A program made the translations under genes and the position numbers. A stretch of 64,000 bases of DNA from contig NC_040011.1 of the NCBI RefSeq assembly GCF_000972845.2, positions 22,929,062 through 22,993,061 on the forward strand, in the 5' to 3' direction. Each line of letters begins with the position of its first letter. The stretch's first letter is position 1. The notes beneath the pieces are model-generated. The model saw only the letters and a list, made by a program, of their open reading frames with translations, was not told where the DNA came from and searched no databases. This document shows, one piece after another, positions 24,621-37,975 of the stretch. The stretch comes from Larimichthys crocea (Eukaryota; Chordata; Actinopteri; Sciaenidae).

Positions 24621-27600
24621 TGGAATGGAGAATCGACAGAAAAACAAACATCAACTGGAACTGACAGTTTCATTGTTGTTCTTCTCCCAAGACTCAGTGA
24701 GGCCTGGTTGTAAAGACAGTGGAGCCTCTGGCTTTGGGCCAGACAGGCCACAGCGGGGCTAAACCCTGGCCAGCGGAGACGAGGCAGGAGACACACACAG
24801 ACGCAAGCCATGCAGGAGGTCATGTCAGGAGTGATCAGTGAAGGTTGGAAGGACCAGACCAGCAGCCTTTGAACTCTTGTTGACATAGTCATCACACTGC
24901 TATTCCAACTTCCATGCATGCACAATGTATCTCCCGAACCTGACAGCCTCCTTGTTTCTTTTATATAAATAGACTATGAAACAGACATTTATAGACATTT
25001 ATAGTATGTCAACCTGTTTGCTTGACTGTTGATGCAGTCTGCATAGGTTTTCTGGTCGGTTCCAACAATGTGAAGATTTGCTGCTTTTCTCAATCTTATA
25101 CATTTATAAACTGAATCTTTTTGGGTTTGGAACTGTTGATCAGACAAAAAAAAAATCCATTTAAATATGTTAATTTGGGTGCTCGGAAATTAGGTATTCT
25201 CTGGATCTCTTGGGACCTTTTATGACTAAATGTTAAATCTAAAAAAGTACAGTTCAAACAATCAGCTGCTGTTTAAAGGTCAAGAATGAACTTTGAACCT
25301 CAACTTTTAAGCCACTGTGGACAAGAAGTGGAAATTTTAACATCCACAATTCCATAACAACTCAAATACCATGAGATATAATCAAAAAAAGCTAATCTAC
25401 TAAATAGACCTTGAGGTAAGATTGTTTTGTCACCATTCACTTTGAAACTCAACAGTAATGAAAAACATCGAGTTGCAGTCTTATACTCAAGGTATTATGA
25501 CAGAAACCATCTTTGCCATGTTACGTTTTAAGTCCATATGCCTGCAAAGTGCCGGATGCAGTTTTAAGGGTTTTGTTTTATGGTTTTCTTTATTTCCCCT
25601 CTGGATAACCAATTCCCATTTACTGGGGCGATGGACAGTTTTCCTGCCTTTTATCTGTTGCTTTTTTGTGTTCCTGTGTATGTGTATGGAACATGAGAGG
25701 ATGGAAACTGGAGACAAACATTAGTAGCTACCCTTAGGTAACCACAACAGAGCCATGGCTGACAAAGGAGCAATGGATCATGAGAGGAAATGTTCTTGTT
25801 TTTCAGGTCTGGATTCTTCCACTTGTTTGAGGAGAAGGTCTGGCTGTGGGTGACGAACCGTCAACATAAAAAGGATTGAGAGGAATAACGTCATTGTCAA
25901 TCAAGGTGGGGAAAGGGTGACTGTTAGGGAGACCTGCTGGGAGATAGATAGATAGCAGGTTTGAGGACTTGGGCGTTAAATTAAAGTCATAAGGGCTTGA
26001 GACTCAGGGAACTTGATAAGATGTGTCTGGTAAAACAACTATTAAACAACACATATGAAAGTTAGTTTGATGTCACGGTTCCTCTTACAGGTTACTGGGA
26101 ATAGGAGGCTTGTGTGTGTGCAGGAGGTGAGATGGGTGAAATGGGGATTGCAGTCTGTGGTTGTTTGTCACAGCAGGTCTAGCCAGTAGTGCGTATTGCA
26201 CTATGCAGAGGACGTGCCAGGGACACTTCCTGAGTTGCTCTCCCTGGAAGTATCTGGCGGCTGCATGCCAACACAAACCTGTTGACCCCCGGCTAAATAA
26301 CTCACACAGACACTCCCACACACACTGAAAAACAAATGCACAAATGGTAGCATGCACATAAAAAAACACAATGCTCTATGGCCTGAGCTTTTTTTATTGC
26401 GGGTCAATTTTTAGAGCGCAAAGACGCCGCCTGCTACTTTATCAGCCATTAATTCTCTCTGCACACATAATGGAGAAGTGCCTGTGGCTTCCAGGCGCTC
26501 AGGCTCCAAGGGTTCCAAGGCGCTCCCAAGAAGCAGAGCCGACCCTCAGCTTTGAGACTGCTAAACTCATCTGACTGCCCTGGAGGGAAAGAAAGGCTTT
26601 TTTTCCCCTTTCCTCTCAGCAAGAGCAGGGGGCCCATCCATCACTTAACAAGATACACTTCCTGTTCTCAAGGATCCGGGGGTGGGGGTGGGAGTAGGAG
26701 AGGAGAGGAGGAGGTGGGGGTGAAGGAGGAGGAGGTAGGGGACCCCGAGAGACAAATACTTGGCTTGGCATATTGGGCAAGCGCTGACGGGCTGTTTTCG
26801 TAACGGCATCATTCCACCTGAAGTCTTGGCTCGACTGGCAGAAGGCAAGAGAGGAAGAAGGGGGGGGGAGGAGGAGGAAGAGGACAAAAACAGCCGGACC
26901 AAGGGACCCAGACAAGCCACTTGAAATGACTACAGGACCAAAACCCTAGAAACAAACACAGATAAGTGGTCTGGGAGACAGAAAACCACCATTGCCAAGC
27001 GCTGTTGTTTAATTCTCTGTTTTTCTAACACGACTCCGCATGACGGATAAGATCCACCTTACTGCACCACTGACATGATAGGCATCATTACACATGAGCC
27101 ATTAGTAATTAGAAATGCCCCTAGGTAAGAAATACCAACTAGCCAACATTCAAGCATTTATACACCACAAAATCTGGGTGAATGTGCACTTCGAACTATC
27201 CTGCAGAACAAAATAAAGCATGGTGCGATGGTGAGAAAGTTCAAAAACAGAGAGACAGCAGAGAAAAAAAAACAAAACTCATCCGCTCTCTCTGCGCCAA
27301 GTTTCACTGCCGATAACAACAGTAATCATTCCAGGCATTGCTATCCTCCTCAAGAAGTGATTACCCCCTAATGACAGACGACTTCCTATCTGTGAAGGCC
27401 GGTACCTCTCCCTAACCAGTGGGGAATGCTGGGAATCTTCTCTTTGGAGTGTTGTTGCTGAGAACATTCTTGGCCCGCTTCAATCTGACCTGTTCTGAGT
27501 CTACAAACTGTTTACAAATGGGCGCCCACGCAATTCAGGTGTCTTATTCTTAGACGGAAGCTTAGACACGGAGCAGCTAAATCAAGATCAGATCTGCTTT

Positions 27601-29701
27601 GTTGCTCACACTCCCTTCAGATCAAATGAAAAATGAGAGGAAACACTGGGGCTGTGATACTGAACATGATGACTAAGTTCTTCCCTGCACATCTGGTGTC
27701 TCTTTTCTTAAAAAAAAAAACTCTTTTTGTTGGTACTTTTTCCAGCATTCATGGTGATAGTAGGCTGTCTGGCTGTATAAGTTGCTTGCCTGAGGAGACA
27801 TCAGTTGACTTTGTTCCCTGCCTAAAGGCATTTGCTGTATGTGGTTTCCTAACCTGTCAGTCCGCAATCCTCAGAGGCCTTGGTGAGTCATACTGACTAG
27901 GAGATGGGCCACCCTGGATTTATGCAGAACACACACCAAAGAAAAAAATGCAGAGCGTGCTGGGAACCAAAAGCTGACAGAGAGGTCAGAGAAGTCATCT
28001 TCTTCAGTTCAGATTTAGGACATCAATACAGGGTACTGACTAAATGCTGATTAATGTTGCTTATCATCAGGTTATAAACACTTTTTAAGGTTCAACTAGG
28101 TTATTATAGTTATTCTGCACATTCAACTGCAAAAGCAGTCTATTTTTCTGTTACATCAGTGAAAGTAGCTGCTTAAATGTGCCAAGTCAAGACTGAGCCT
28201 TGATAGATGGACGTTCTCTTTAAGGAGAAACTCAATTTCAAAGACAAAGGCCTTAAGGTGTTGTCAGACTTGATCCATATACTTAAATCCAGACCAGGTT
28301 TGTTTATTCCATGGTTTAAGAGGAGGTTTGTTTTCACAGATGAGAATCCTTCCAAACCTTACATCAATTGTACAACTTGTGAAATTAGCTTCTGGTACAT
28401 GATGCTATTGGCTTTCACCTTTAGTGTGAACTCCAGGAGCTTTGTGGAGGCAAACGGTTGGACCACATTTTGAGGTGAACCTGATTTTGAGGTGAAACAG
28501 AACAGTAGCTTCTATCCTTTAAACCTACCTCTCTTGGGGACGATGGGCACCATTGCAGAAAAAGCTCTCAAAGTGTGTGAAAACATCACTGAACTTTCAT
28601 CCCTTTCTTGTGTGTCAGAGTACAAAACTGGCTCAACCCTGTTCTGTGTTTTAGTTCTTTCGAATCCCACATATATTGACTTGTAACTAAAGCAGATTTA
28701 TACTATCTACTGAAGAGTTTTGCACACCACATCTTTTTAAAAATGATGACATAATTTTGGATGAGGCCACACTGTGTTTAGAGGGACGCTGAACCTGCTT
28801 TATGTCAGTCCTGATTTTGATGTGGAAGAGGATCAGAGGAGGAACAGAGTGAGGAGAAAGAGAGAGTAAATCAGACAGAGACGGGAGGGGACAGCCGAGG
28901 AGAGAGAGGGGGATGAGAATGACAGCGGGGAGAGTGCGAGAGAGAAGCAGTTGGCAACCAGTCAAAAACATGAGAGGCTTTCACTCTGGATTTTGCCCTT
29001 GAGTCAAACTTGCATCCGGCAGGCGAGGCCACCGTGTCCAAGACCCAAATAACTCTGGCTCTGTTAACCCCCTACTGTCCCACAGTCTCACAGAGGAAGT
29101 CAAGACATATTGTTACAAAATGAGAAAAGGTTGCACATTCCTAGTATTTCCCTACAAAATGCTGTGCAAAGAATTGCACAATTCTTCTAACACAAAGGCA
29201 TACACTTTTAGAGGATCACCTTCAAATATATTTCAACATGTTTTATACTTTACAGCAACATGGAGAGACACATTTTCAACAAATTCTATAGGAATGTTTA
29301 TAGAAGAGGATTTCTGGTTGTTTTTACTTAGGTGATGATTACATTGTACTGATCAAAATGAATTCCAAGATCAGGAAATGCAGTGATTGCACAACAACTC
29401 AGTCTGACAGGGTGAGAAACACACATACAGGTGGCAGGTAAAACTGAATGTGAGGGCACCTGAACTGTCGGCAGTGGTCTGATCATAGCTCAAACAACAA
29501 CAACTGTGTTTTACAAAGAGTTTTATCTCAGAGATTAACTCGCAGTGTTATCAAAACTTAAAGGAATGATCACAGAAATAAGATCTTACCGGAACTTTCC
29601 TTTAATGCATGGACAGTTTGGTGTTGAATTTACACATTTGAATTTTTATTATGTGTTGACCCAGCAGGAGTCAGACTCCAGTCCTGGCAAGACCACTGAG
29701 G

Positions 29702-29703
<2 letters not shown>

Positions 29704-29741
<38 letters not shown>
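29704..29741 (+). repeat. (GT)n microsatellite
   Basis: A pure alternating GT tract of about 19 units. Confidence 0.95.
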
Positions 29742-29742
<1 letters not shown>

Positions 29743-30189
29743 ATGTCAGATGGTGTGTATGCAAAGTGTTGTTGAGCATAGGGTCATTACAGAATTAGAA
29801 GTCACACCTCTTTTACCTTTTATGGTGTGTGTTGCGTTTGAGGGTCACAAACATATGGAGACCAGGTGAAGAGGCTGAGATGAGGAGAGGGAGGAGGAGA
29901 AGTAGCAGCAGCTGTGTTGCTCTCCTTTTGGAGGCTGAGGTGGGGGGGATTACACCCCATACAGTTGCCCCGGCGGCCGCAATAGTCCCTGAAATCTGTC
30001 AAAACAACCCCGGCTGACTGGCCCTCACACCTCCATAAAAATAAAAATGGCCACTTCCAAAAAAGCAAACTTATTTTGATAGGAATAGGTGGGCAGAGTA
30101 TGTGTATGTGTGGGACGGGTCGCTCACCAGAAAAAAAAAAAAAAAAGGTGAAGAAAAGCAGAGGAAATTAGACTGAGGCCATGTTGAAA

Positions 30190-30440
30190 TGTCGACTCAT
30201 TGGAGCCCAAAATAAAAAAGCACTAAAGCGGCTGCCATAAAATACATGTATGTTTGCTTTACAAAGAGGCGTTTCCTGTGAGCTGTCCGCAGTTCACAGT
30301 TTAATTCTACGGGGCCTTGCATTCGGTGTAAACTCGCCAGGTCTGGTTTCCATAATCTGCCCCAGAGCCTGTGGGCAACCTCCAAACTTCCCGCCCCAGT
30401 CCGCACATCAGATAAATTGTCAGAAACAACTGGTGGGTGA
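30190..30440. promoter_or_regulatory. Candidate conserved intronic element
   Basis: A unique, mixed-composition stretch with CCATAAAATACATG, GGGGCCTTGCATTC and CAGATAAATTG words and several CG dinucleotides. It stands out against flanking low-complexity and repeat DNA. It has no coding signature. Low certainty without alignment. Confidence 0.2.
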
Positions 30441-30775
30441 TGTTTTTCCACCAACACTTATTCTGATTCTTTTTGTTTTGTTCGTTTGTTCAGTACTTGT
30501 ATTCTTCTGGTATGTGTTTGTATATCCAAGTGTGATAATGTAGAAGGGTGGGAGCTGGGGATAAAGGACCTCTGTATTTTACAGTCTGTATTCGAACAGG
30601 CACAGTCCAATGACAACAAGCAAAGCTAATCAGTGGTGTGTCTGCTGTGTGTATCCGAGGACTTCCCAGGAAAAGAAATATGACTTTGCAGCTGTGTGTG
30701 CTTTCAGATAATCGTCTTCGTGATCATCATAGAATCTGACACAGAGAAAATACACACAACTGCATTAACAAATAT

Positions 30776-31085
30776 TACCATTATCGATTAATCTAAAGAA
30801 TAATTTTCTGACTGATCAATAAATCATTTGGCCTATAGAACATCATGGAGTTCACAAGTTCAGTGATCTTGGGGTGGCATCTTCAAATGTATTGTTTTCT
30901 CTGACCAACAGTCCAAACTCCAAAGTTATTCAGTTCACAGTAATGAAAGACAAAGAAAAGATGCAAAGATGCATTTAAGAAGCCCAAACTTAAATTCAAT
31001 TCAAGATTACCAAAACAGTTGCCAGTTAAATTTCTGTCACCCTGCAGAATCATTCGTCATGCAATTGATTACTTGTTGCAGCTCC
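30776..31085 (+). mobile_element. Inverted-repeat element family Y, copy 1
   Basis: The stretch starts with ATTATCGATTAATCT and ends CAATTGATTACTTGTTGCAGCTCC, with internal AATGTATTGTTTTCTC, CAGTCCAAACTCCAAAG and TTATTCAGTTCACAGTAATG. This is the pattern of a common fish element with AGGGCTGCAAC / GTTGCAGCTCT ends. Two other copies lie at 41811 and 62196. The left tip is missing or too diverged. Family Y is a local name. Confidence 0.65.
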
Positions 31086-31249
31086 AGTTAAAACGGCACT
31101 TTAGTATGAATTCTGCCTCAGCATTAATCGGTCCTGACAGATCATTCCAATAGATTACTGTAGAACCAATATTGGCATTTCTCTAACTTTTTTAGGGCAA
31201 CTGCTAAAAAACAACAAATTAATGATAGTAATGTGCCCTAGAGTCTCCC

Positions 31250-32460
31250 CAGGGCCGGTTTTTGCTATGGGCAATGTGGGCGACCGCCCAGGGCGTAATC
31301 TATGTGAGGGCGCATGAGCGCCCTGAAAAAACAAACAAAAAAAAACTCGCCAGTTTTCTATACCACTCATTTCCACGTGAAGTTAGTGGAGTGGGCACCC
31401 TCATTGTCATGTCAACTTACTGCTGAGAGTCATACAGGTTGTGTGTGTGTCAGAAGAGTCATGGGGAGGGGGGCGGGGGATAGACTGACCGCAGGCAGCA
31501 GGCCACACAACACAAACTGCTTCAAATAAATTGTATTTCATTCCTAGAATTAACATAGACCCATATACCTACATGTAATTAATTGGGTTATGTGAAAAAA
31601 AAAAAAAAAAAATGTGTTCAGTCATCTACGTGACTTCACGTGACTCCAGGCGAACCAACGGTGTTGGCAAAGGTATAGTGGTTAATGATGTGAAGTCTTC
31701 ATCATGGACCAAAGTAAAAAACCAACGAAGCATCAGGTGCCCAGTTTAGAAAACGAAGAAAAGAAGAAGAGGAGAAACGGCCAAAGATAAAGGTCTGCAG
31801 ATTTCTGTGAGTGACGTCAGTGACAGCAGCTATAGGCTGTTTATCAGCCTCTTGCCAATATGTTGCTATTAGCCACAGAAGATGACTGGATTTGGTCCTA
31901 TTTAGTTTTGCTGAACTAGCAACTATTAGAATTGACATCATGTCATGCAACTCATTTCACCCATAGGCAATCAAGTCTGGTTTGTGTTTGCAACACAACA
32001 AGTGCAGATTCACACAGACGTCCTGACTGTGGAAAATTTTTATTACTGTATACTTATGCTAACTTAAATAACTTGTAATATACATTGACATGGCATTTTG
32101 TAAGCTACATGTGATATAGCTTTTTAAATCATTTGTAGTGTGTTATGCTTAGTTTATATGATGTTAACAAATGTTATTAAAATGTGCATCATGGTCATTT
32201 TAATTGGGTAACTGATGCATGTGTGACATGAGTGTGATCTAACTTACACATTGTATCTTAATTTCAGGGGCCCTTCTGAAATATTCTGGAGCAATTTACA
32301 TCGGTGTTTATATACTGTATTTCATTTTTTTATCTTGTGTTTTGTGTGTTCTTGTTACCATGTATATATAATAAAGTAAAACAAATCTAAAACACTGTTG
32401 TGTCAGTGGGGTAGTTGTTGTTTGGGTGGGGGGGTGTAAATGTAGCCAGGACCGCCTCTG
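31250..32460 (+). mobile_element. hAT transposon, internally deleted, with 8 bp TSD
   Basis: A 1211 bp element flanked on both sides by the identical 8-mer AGTCTCCC (31242-31249 and 32461-32468), the length of target duplication made by hAT transposases. The ends are imperfect inverted repeats: left CAGGGCCGGTTTTTGCTA and right (reverse complement) CAGAGGCGGTCCTGGCTA agree at 13 of 18 positions. Inside, a start codon at 31704 gives MDQSKK. After a frame change, SGAQFRKRRKEEEEKR follows, which I recognise as the N-terminal basic segment of ZMYM1-like hAT proteins in fish. It then stops. The catalytic DDE and dimerisation regions are absent. A splice-acceptor-like TTTCAG near 32266 and an AATAAA near 32373 remain from the 3' end. 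It is therefore a non-autonomous, decayed copy. Confidence 0.9.
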
Positions 32461-33294
32461 AGTCTCCCCATACATTCTAAATACTGACAACAGAGGTTCA
32501 GTTCTTGGCTGTGGACAGTAATATCCTAACTACACCCCACACGCCACCACCTAGAGACACATACATTTAAAAATTCACACATGCATATGAGCAATCTTTG
32601 TTGACAGGACACAGGAAGAAACACACACTCACAAACCACCCATCCCCTCCCTACACACACCCACCTACCCACCCACACACAGCCCCCACTTCTCCCCAGA
32701 GACAGACTGCAGGTGCCAGGCCCACCTCGGGGTCCCTGCAGGGCTCTCGTTAGGCCTGGTGCCATTCAGGCGGCAGCTAACACGCAACCCTGAGTGCTTT
32801 GTGTTTCTCTGACAGCCCTTGTCGTCCTCTTCATGGAGTGGTAGAAAAAAAGAGAAAGAAAAGAGGAGTACTTCAGGGAATATTGCTTTGAAGAATTTGA
32901 CAGAGCCACAAGGCTGAGATTCACCTTGGCCTTCTGGTAATTTTAAAAGGACTATACTGTGTTTTTGCACATTTTTTTCTATCTTAAAGACAAACTTGGG
33001 TTTTGAGTCATTTCCATAATGGGCTTAAAATCCACTTGCATAGACTTTAAAACTTGTTTGAGATAAGACAATCCATCACAGTGACGATCAGATGTTAACT
33101 TCTCCAATCAGATAGTGTTTCATTGTGATAAATCACCTCAAGCAGGTCTCTGCAGATTCACTTGTTTACCGTGGTGAAATAAATGGAAACCAACAACTGC
33201 CAGCAAAGACATTAAAAAAAAGTATGAAATATTATTACACGCCTTGGAAAATGGTTGGTAGTTAAGTTGTGTTATCTGTAATAGATGGGCAAAA

Positions 33295-33355
33295 AACAAG
33301 CGGCAGCTTCCATGTGAAATGAAGCCAATACCAAGTGCCAAAAACGGCAGTTCAG
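33295..33355 (+). repeat. Fragment of dispersed repeat family X
   Basis: GTGAAATGAAGCCAATACCAAG and CCAAAAACGGCAGTTC resemble the left part of the family X copies at 12430 and 48380 (GTGAAGTGAAGCCCGTACC, AAAAACTGCAGTTTC). Only about 60 bp are alignable by eye. Confidence 0.4.
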
Positions 33356-36009
33356 GGTTGTACAGAATATTTTAACCAAAGTAAATTCTTCATCCATTCT
33401 CATTTTGCACTGACATTAATATTTTCTTTAGCTTGTTAGGAGATAGGAGATAAGCTAGCACTAAAATACAGATACAATTCTTAATGCATATTTTAATGTG
33501 TTCACAGGGATTCATCCTTACCGAGTTGTGACGGTGATAAAGGCCGAACAGCCAAATATGTTTTGACCCACCTCTGTCATTATTGATGTGTTTATGAATT
33601 TCTATTCCATTCCATATTTTTAAAAATATGATGAAAGATGAAAGAAACATCTAACATTATTTCAAGGCCAAACATTTAAAAATAGACCAAGTCAACATTG
33701 TCACAAGCTTCATTAATCATATTATCTACCCTATAATACAAATGTTGTATAATATAATATAAATGTTGTCAATCTACGTCCTTCCAAAACTTTACTGACA
33801 ACTCTAATGTAAAAATGTTGCACCATGAAACTCTAAAATTATTTTGCAGGCCTACTTTGTATCACAGATTTACAAGCCCAGGTGCAGGTTTTGGCTCTCT
33901 TGACTGCAGCAGGGTACCAGTATGGCACGAGTATGGCACTACAGAATCTTACAACAAAATCAACACCAGGTTCACCATCACAACTATTATGACCTGTACA
34001 CTTATCACCACCACCATCATCATCGTCATCAGCTCAGTGTTGGTGGAGGCCACCGACAACCTGCTTGCAACTGCCCCCTGTGCTTGTACACAAAGGCTTC
34101 ATATTGAGGAATGTGAGTATGTGTGTAACACAAACACACACACATGCAGACTTGAATGCTCACATATGCTGCCACTCACAGATACTTACCAAAGAGACAA
34201 ACATAAACAGGCACGTTGCTGAGTGACAGAGCCGACTCGGCCGGATCAGTTTCCACTTCCGTGAAATCTAAACATTAGCTTGTTTACCTTCATCCTGAAC
34301 TGAGACCGGGCCGAGCTATGAGAAGGGAGTGTGTGTCTCTACATGTAGGTGTGTACGTGTGTCCAGAGAGACAGAAAATAGGTGCCATGTTATCAGAGAC
34401 TCCAAAGTTGGAGCAAGACATAGAGGAAATTAGACATTACATATGCTCTCTCCCTCTCTCACCTGCTTAATTCTTCCATCATGATGTCAGCCATGACACT
34501 TTTTACACAGCTGTCGGCAGAGTGCATACTGTATAGTGAATACATCTATCTCCTATGAAGACACAGGCTGGTCTAAAGACATGCCTGTTATCACTTGTTA
34601 TCTGGATTGAGTGGACAGTGTTGTTTTCATTCCATTTCCTAACATGAAAAACAAATCTAGTTAAATGTTAGGAGTTGATCATTAAGCTGTGCAGAGGACC
34701 TCAAAGTCAACATCAGCTCAACATCAGTCCCTTCACTTAGGACGCTCTCTGTTCAAAGGTAATCCTGAATAATATTATCTAACAGTTATTAGCCTGCTTT
34801 AGTATTAGAATATGGCACATTCATCATTATATTGTTGACCAAAAGTAGTCTGATGTAGCAAGGGAAGCATGCAGATGAGAAAAAAACATCTGGCTAACCT
34901 TGCACGTCAGCTAGACCAGTCAGCACTCTATGAGGAACTACTGGCAGCTCCGGCGTGAGCTACAGCCGTGGTTACATGCTAGGTGTGTGTGACGATGGTG
35001 TAGATGCTGCAAGCATTAGTTATATCTGGACTGAAGAGAAAAATATGGACTGAGGTTTTTTTCTTGATCGAGAAGATGTTTTGCTGTTCTCCTGCGGGGC
35101 TTCAGTAGAGTCTGACTGCGTTATATGATTTGCTGATCTCGCCCATGACACACAGGTGGTGATCCAATCACCTGTCAAGTACTTTTTGAAAGTGTCCGCC
35201 CTCCAAACAGTTTCCAGCAATAACTTCCTAGATGGTCCTGTGTAACAAACGATCCGGTGCAGTCAGGCTTCCTGTTACTCTGGCGGCCATATTGGAAGAT
35301 CTTGATCATTACTTGGTTCTTCTGTCTTGATAGCATTTAATATACAAGAACATGTCTGTTGATTCTGATAAGGACTTTTTTATTTGACCACTCATACGTC
35401 TGATCAATTTTGTTTTTGTACACTTGCGGTCAGAGGAAGAGGCAGATAGGGATACAAGCCGCAAGAGTTGGATGCAATCACAAAACAACCTGACTGTTTC
35501 ATAAAAATGTAAATTCAGGAGTTCAATGGATTTACTGAAACCATACTACAGCAACCGTGCACTTATATACGTATTTATCAATTATTTGAGGTAATCTTGA
35601 ATGGACCACCGTGAAGGGACTAGATACCGTTGCTAAGAAGCATATGACACAGCTGCAAAGCCTCGGTATGCATCACTTGATATATACAGTATAAGTTCAA
35701 TGAGCTACAGTCACTTGCACTCAAATATGTACACAATGTTTACATACATGAAGCCTCACTGTGGCCCTGATGCATGACTACAGACAAGTATGACTTTTTG
35801 CGTTCTTTGTCTGTTTAAAGAAAACACTGTGGAGAGGAATTCTGGTTGATACCTGCGCAGTGAGACATCTGCAAAAATGAATTTTTCACTTTGATTTATT
35901 CGGGGGAGGGGGTTTAGTGAAAGCAGCAATCTCTTTCTCAGGAACACCCTGATTACATTCAACCCTTGAAGCTGCCCAAGTACAACTACAGTCTGATCTA
36001 CTGGTGGCT

Positions 36010-36066
36010 GGTGCAGTTAGGGTTAAGGATCTTGCTCAAGGGCACTTGCAGTGGCAGTAATGAGGG
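36010..36066 (+). repeat. Dispersed repeat tail (TTGCTCAAGGGCAC type)
   Basis: GTTAAGGATCTTGCTCAAGG, then GCAGTGGCAGTAATGAGGGA, is a very common motif of fish SINE-like repeats. It is a short fragment with no tRNA head visible next to it. Confidence 0.5.
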
Positions 36067-36520
36067 AGGTGAAGTTCTATCTTTCACTTTCCCCACCTAA
36101 ATTTATCCTGCCGGTCCAGGGAACAGTACAATTCCCAAAACTTTCCCAAAAGAATGAACACACAGTGTCTGTCTCTAGAAACCTTGAATACACTTCAACC
36201 GCATCTGCTTTTGCTTCTTACTGCACTGCACACTAAATGTAATCTACAGCATCAGAGCAATTAGCCACCTACTGCAGGAGATAACAAGATAGAGACAGGG
36301 AGGGAGGAAGAGGAAAAAAAAATCCCCCACCCAGCATGTGAAAACCTGTGTCAGATTTCGCCACAGACAAGGTCACCCTCTCTTGGTCTCGCCTCAATGC
36401 CCTGGCTTGGTAACTGGATCCGGCGCAGGACGGCGACAAACCTGTTTTTGTCACAGCAGAGGTGCCCACTTGATTTACATGCCCATTGTGTTTACAACAC
36501 CTCTATATTTTTATTTTTTT

Positions 36521-36558
36521 GAGCCTTTAATTTACCTGTGAGCCTTTAATTTACCTGT
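36521..36558 (+). repeat. Perfect 19 bp tandem duplication
   Basis: GAGCCTTTAATTTACCTGT occurs twice back to back (36521-36539 and 36540-36558) with no difference, so the duplication is recent. Confidence 0.95.
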
Positions 36559-36985
36559 GAAGAGATTCAAAGAGTTGTGTGTAACTACGCACAGCTGTGA
36601 ACACCTCTTCAAACACTCCACACACACACACACAAGCGCGCGCACACGCACACAAACTCCAAAATATTGTCCCAATTCCAAAACCAAAGCATCATCATCG
36701 GTGTTATGCTGCACAGCTAAGTTAACACTTGGTATGTTTGTAATTGTGCTGCCTATGAAACTGCACAGTAATCCCTTCCAGCTGCCTCCCTCACTCACCC
36801 ATCTACCCTCCTCTTCCTCCTCCTCTCTCCCCTTTCAGAGAAACTGTAGCTGCAGCTCTGAGTATGTTTTCCATGGGCCCTGGTGGATTCATCCTGTTGA
36901 CAGCGCCAAGCCTTTTATGCATCGAAAACACAGTATTCCCTTTCAGGTGGAGAGACGATGGAGGGGAGAAGGGGAGCTGGGCTAT

Positions 36986-37019
36986 GGGTGGTTGGTGGTG
37001 GTGGTGGTGGTGGTGGGGG
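36986..37019 (+). repeat. (GGT)n microsatellite
   Basis: A run of GGT triplets ending in GGGGG. It sits inside a longer purine-rich stretch (36950-37260). Glycine- or histidine-rich open frames through it are artefacts. Confidence 0.9.
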
Positions 37020-37299
37020 AGAGCCAAAGACGGTCCCCGCAACAGACTTCAAACTTCAAAATCTTGGTCCTCATCTCTTCACAAAAAAAGAGAGTGAGAG
37101 ACAGACAGTGAGAAGGGAGGGGATGAGGGATCAGGAGAAGCAGAAGGGGAGGCAGGGGAGGTGGAGGGAAGGAAGAAAAAAAAACAACAACGGCACAAAG
37201 GAGTGCGTAATTAAGACAGGAAATGGGAGAAGAGAGGAGGGCTCTGGGGGCTTTCAGAAAGAGGCTGGCTGGGGTCGCTTTTCCAGAGAGCAGAGGAGT

Positions 37300-37620
37300 G
37301 GGGCCGATACCCGAGCTGTCTGAATGGAAATCAGATAATCTGTTAACACAAGGCATGGCCCAGATCCTGCCTGCAGACTGACATGGATAGGCCAGTTCCT
37401 GTTCCAATCCGCTGCGGAGGCACAAAGTGTTGCCAAGGCAACCAGCTGTTCCAGCCAAACTTTGCCTCCCTCTCCAAGCCGGCGGCAAAAACGACAGGTG
37501 GGGCTGCGAGGCGGGTAGAAGCAGCACTGAGGCGCTTGTGAAAACACAAAGCTAGCTCATTGCTGAGACGACACTGGGGTAGGAACTTAACACCAGCCGC
37601 CATGCAAACAAAATGCTGCT
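37300..37620. promoter_or_regulatory. Candidate intronic element with RFX X-box
   Basis: GTTGCCAAGGCAAC at 37429-37442 is a near-perfect palindrome and an almost consensus X-box bound by RFX factors, which regulate ciliary and MHC class II genes. It lies in a unique stretch with other GC-balanced words (CAGATAATCTGTTAAC, CCAGCTGTTCCAG) bordered by purine-rich low-complexity DNA. The motif is seen directly; the regulatory role is inference. Confidence 0.35.
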
Positions 37621-37975
37621 CAAGTCTGCGAGTAGAGTGACCAATAAGGTGGCCTCGTCCTTCAGCTGGTTCCTCCAGTAAAAGTTAACAGACATGTCTT
37701 TCTTGGAAAGGTGAAGCGGGGTGTGATAATGTGATAATTAAGTTCTGATATATTTCTTTATATTCATGCTGTCAGTCCAACACACAGCCCTTAACAAACA
37801 CCAAATGAATGTAATACAAATAAGACATGTTAAAGACATAAAACATGTTAATTATAACAGAACAAGGACAGTTTTAGGAGAAATGGGTAGACATTTGGTT
37901 TTTAAATGTAATTTTGTATTTGTGTTTTGTATTTATTTTTTCATTAACTTTAATATTATTTGGCTGAACTCTTTA

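Noticed and set aside
34880..35220. Repeat-like stretch with GCTTCAGTAGAGTCTGAC and CACCTGTCAAGTACTTTTTG
   Set aside because: Feels familiar as a fish repeat, but I could not define ends or a second copy in the window.
36557..37527. Overlapping open frames on both strands around the GGT repeat
   Set aside because: Produced by GGT/CA repeats and purine-rich DNA; no splice sites or family motifs.
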